Shown here: one piece after another, positions 62,121 to 64,000 of the stretch
How the letters are laid out: every line of letters begins with the position of its first letter
How positions within the stretch are numbered: position 1 is the stretch's first letter
NCBI RefSeq assembly: GCF_013359725.1
Contig: NZ_JABFMW010000001.1
Location: forward strand, 62,001-126,000
DNA length: 64,000 nucleotides
Direction: 5' to 3'
Source of the DNA: Pseudarthrobacter sp. C4D7
Lineage (GTDB): Bacteria; Actinomycetota; Actinomycetes; Actinomycetales; Micrococcaceae
Position numbers and translations under genes: made by a program
Notes under the pieces: model-generated
Seen by the model: only the letters and a program-made list of their open reading frames with translations
Told to the model about the DNA's origin: nothing
Databases searched by the model: none

Positions 62121-63116
62121 ATGAGGCTCCGGCGCAGCAACGCCTCCGGCCGCGGCTACCGCAGGGTGGCTGCCGGCAAGGGCTTCAGTTACCGGGACTT
62201 GGACGGTTCCACCCTGCCACCGGGCCCCATCCGGGACCGGCTGGACAGCATTGGCATCCCGCCGGCCTGGACGGATGTCTGGATCGCCCCATTCGAGAAC
62301 GGGCACATCCAGGCGACCGGCGTGGACGCGGTGGGCCGCCGCCAGTACATCTACCATCCGGAGTGGCGCGAGCGGAAGGACCGGGTGAAGTTTGACCGGT
62401 CCCTCCAGTTGGCCGAATCGCTGCCCACGGCCCGACGGCGGGTCACCATGGACCTGCGCGGTGAGGGCTTCAGCCGCGACCGTGTCCTGGCGGCCGCATT
62501 CCGGATGCTGGACAGCGGATCCCTGCGTGTGGGTTCGGAACGGTACACCAACGAGAACGGCAGCAGGGGCCTGGCCACCCTGCTGTGTGCCCACGTCCAA
62601 GTGCGGAAGGACCGGATCCTGCTGCGCTTCCCTGCCAAGAGCGGAAAAGACTGGGAATCGGAAATCCGCGATGCCGACCTCGCCGCACTCCTGCGCCTGC
62701 TGAAGCGGCGGGGCGGCAATGCCCGGCTGCTGGCCTACAAGGAGGGCAGGACCTGGCGTCCGGTCACCAGTGCCGACATCAACGCCTACGTCAAGGAACG
62801 CACCGGCTCCGACTTCACGGCGAAGGACTTCAGGACCCTGCGCGGCACGGTAGCGGCAGCCCAGAGCCTGGCACGGACCGGAGTCCAGCGGACAGTGGCC
62901 AAGCGGAAGCGGGCCATCAGCCGCGCCATGGTGGACGCCTCGGAGACGTTGGGAAATACCCCCTCCATTGCCCGCAAAAGCTACGTGGACCCCCGGGTGG
63001 TGGACCATTACCACGACGGCGAAACCATCGATCCGAAACGGCTGGACTCGGCGGAGTCTGAACTCCGGGCGCTCCTGTACCGCGAAGGCAAGGTAGTGGC
63101 CCTGGCCGCCAACTAG
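62121..63116 (+). CDS. DNA topoisomerase IB, 331 aa
   Basis: Eukaryote/poxvirus-like type IB topoisomerase, nicking and rejoining one DNA strand through a 3'-phosphotyrosine. Nucleophile Y288 in R-K-S-Y-V-D-P-R-V; catalytic Arg and Lys are in FRMLDSGSLRVGSERY, KDFRTLRGT and the basic stretch KRKRAISRAM. The N-terminal DNA-binding part contains YIYHPEWRERKDRVKFDR. Length is normal for the bacterial form. ATG start; the 110 bp upstream hold no other gene. Confidence 0.92.
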   Translation: MRLRRSNASGRGYRRVAAGKGFSYRDLDGSTLPPGPIRDRLDSIGIPPAWTDVWIAPFENGHIQATGVDAVGRRQYIYHPEWRERKDRVKFDRSLQLAESLPTARRRVTMDLRGEGFSRDRVLAAAFRMLDSGSLRVGSERYTNENGSRGLATLLCAHVQVRKDRILLRFPAKSGKDWESEIRDADLAALLRLLKRRGGNARLLAYKEGRTWRPVTSADINAYVKERTGSDFTAKDFRTLRGTVAAAQSLARTGVQRTVAKRKRAISRAMVDASETLGNTPSIARKSYVDPRVVDHYHDGETIDPKRLDSAESELRALLYREGKVVALAAN

Positions 63117-63191
63117 AATGGGGGACTGTGCGCTGCACCATGCCGCGCACCCTCATGAAACATGAGCAGCACCAGTTCAGAAGGGTTCCCG

Positions 63192-64000
63192 GTGTCCAAT
63201 CACAGCGAAACCGCCGCCAACCGTCCCCTCCGCGTCGCCATTGTCGGCGCGGGACCGGCAGGAGTCTATGCTGCGGACATCCTCACCAAGTCCAGTGGTG
63301 TCAAGGACGGCGACTTCCAGGTCAGCATCGACCTTTTCGAGGCGTACCCGGCACCCTACGGGCTGATCAGGTACGGCGTGGCACCGGACCATCCCCGCAT
63401 CAAGGGCATCGTCAACGCCCTGCACAAGGTCCTGGACCGGGGTGACATCAGGTTCCTGGGCAACGTGACCTACGGCCGGGACCTCACGCTGCATGATTTC
63501 CGGGCTTTCTACGACGCCGTGATCTTCTCCACGGGTGCCATCAAGGACGCCGACCTGGACGTTCCGGGCATCCACCTGCGGGGCTCTTTCGGCGGTGCCG
63601 ACTTCGTGTCCTGGTATGACGGCCATCCGGACGTGCCGCGGGAGTGGCCGCTGGAGGCCAAGGAAATCGCGGTGATCGGCAACGGCAATGTGGCCCTGGA
63701 CGTGGCCCGCATGCTGGTCAAGCACCCCGAGGAACTGCTGACCACCGAGATCCCGGACAACGTCTACCAGGGCCTGAAAGCATCCCCCGTCACGGACGTC
63801 CACGTCTTCGGCCGCCGCGGCCCCGCCCAGGTCAAGTTCACCCCGCTGGAGCTGCGGGAACTGAGCCACATGAACGACGTCGACATCGTCCTCTACCCCG
63901 AGGATTTTGAGTTCGATGACGCCTCGGACGAGGCCATCCGCACCAACAACCAGGTCAAGACCATGGTGAACACCCTCACCAACTGGCTGGTGGAGGAACA
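63192..64000 (+). CDS. fprA: FprA-type ferredoxin-NADP reductase paralogue, truncated by window end
   Basis: Second copy of the enzyme at 40437, highly similar through the shared blocks VYAADILTKS, YPAPYGLIRYGVAPDHPRIKG, IKDADLDVPG, VIGNGNVALDVARML and VFGRRGPAQVKF. The first 269 residues are present and the frame is open at the window edge; no sign of damage. GTG 63192 is chosen because AGAAGGG lies 6 nt upstream; ATG 63162 is in frame and would add 10 residues. The N-terminus and internal changes (for example GRDLTLHDFRAFY for GTDLTIEDLRKHY) show divergence, so an old duplication and not a recent repeat. Confidence 0.9.
   Translation, partial: MSNHSETAANRPLRVAIVGAGPAGVYAADILTKSSGVKDGDFQVSIDLFEAYPAPYGLIRYGVAPDHPRIKGIVNALHKVLDRGDIRFLGNVTYGRDLTLHDFRAFYDAVIFSTGAIKDADLDVPGIHLRGSFGGADFVSWYDGHPDVPREWPLEAKEIAVIGNGNVALDVARMLVKHPEELLTTEIPDNVYQGLKASPVTDVHVFGRRGPAQVKFTPLELRELSHMNDVDIVLYPEDFEFDDASDEAIRTNNQVKTMVNTLTNWLVEE

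Overview
The window is high-GC DNA from a Gram-positive actinobacterium. The most likely source is Arthrobacter, Pseudarthrobacter or a near relative in the Micrococcaceae. This rests on: the menaquinone set with a geranylgeranyl-reductase-type MenJ next to menG and a polyprenyl synthase (the M. tuberculosis-like arrangement); many starts with a -10 box only 6-7 nt upstream (leaderless mRNAs); FprA-type ferredoxin reductases; a sugar ABC importer without its own ATPase; and DUF1206, CYTH-CHAD and PucR proteins typical of soil actinobacteria. No rRNA, tRNA, transposase, integrase or CRISPR array was seen. The species call is inference.

Layout. 1-6.8 kb: a small unknown gene, a PAP2 phosphatase, an MFS transporter, and a divergent ABC-2 exporter with a MarR-like regulator, then CorA. 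6.8-26 kb: menaquinone genes menC, menD, menF, menG, menJ and a polyprenyl diphosphate synthase. These are interrupted by phoX plus a LacI-controlled fructan/sucrose operon (10.4-16.3 kb) and by a polar amino-acid ABC importer (18.4-21.1 kb). 26.5-28.6 kb: a DUF559 nuclease-like gene between palindromes, an acidic small protein and a TRIC-type channel. 28.6-41.9 kb: a nearly complete sulfur assimilation block on the + strand (sirohydrochlorin chelatase, sulfite reductase, APS reductase, CysD, CysN, a sulfonate-type ABC importer, CysG and FprA). 42-47.1 kb: a three-gene operon with DUF1206 and an unusual fused SRPBCC protein, a small membrane protein, and a GntR/MFS pair. 47.2-53.3 kb: CYTH-CHAD protein, then PucR divergent from aminobutyraldehyde dehydrogenase and GABA transaminase. 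53.8-61 kb: a five-gene exopolysaccharide locus (small membrane protein, processive GT2 synthase, two polysaccharide deacetylases, GH10-like lipoprotein). 61-64 kb: RarD, topoisomerase IB and a second, truncated fprA.

How it works together. The sulfur genes take sulfate through APS to sulfide, with siroheme supplied by CysG and the chelatase and electrons probably by FprA. sirA and cysG have nearly identical promoters, suggesting co-regulation. The APS reductase carries the iron-sulfur cysteines, which fits the absence of an APS kinase. The fructan operon imports an oligosaccharide and cleaves it in the cytoplasm, under three matching LacI-type operators.

The most novel-looking items are the exopolysaccharide locus with a GH10-like hydrolase in place of the usual partner hydrolases, and several families of long extragenic palindromes or 32-bp repeats. 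These repeats bracket the fructan operon and the DUF559 gene and supply the stop codons of two genes.
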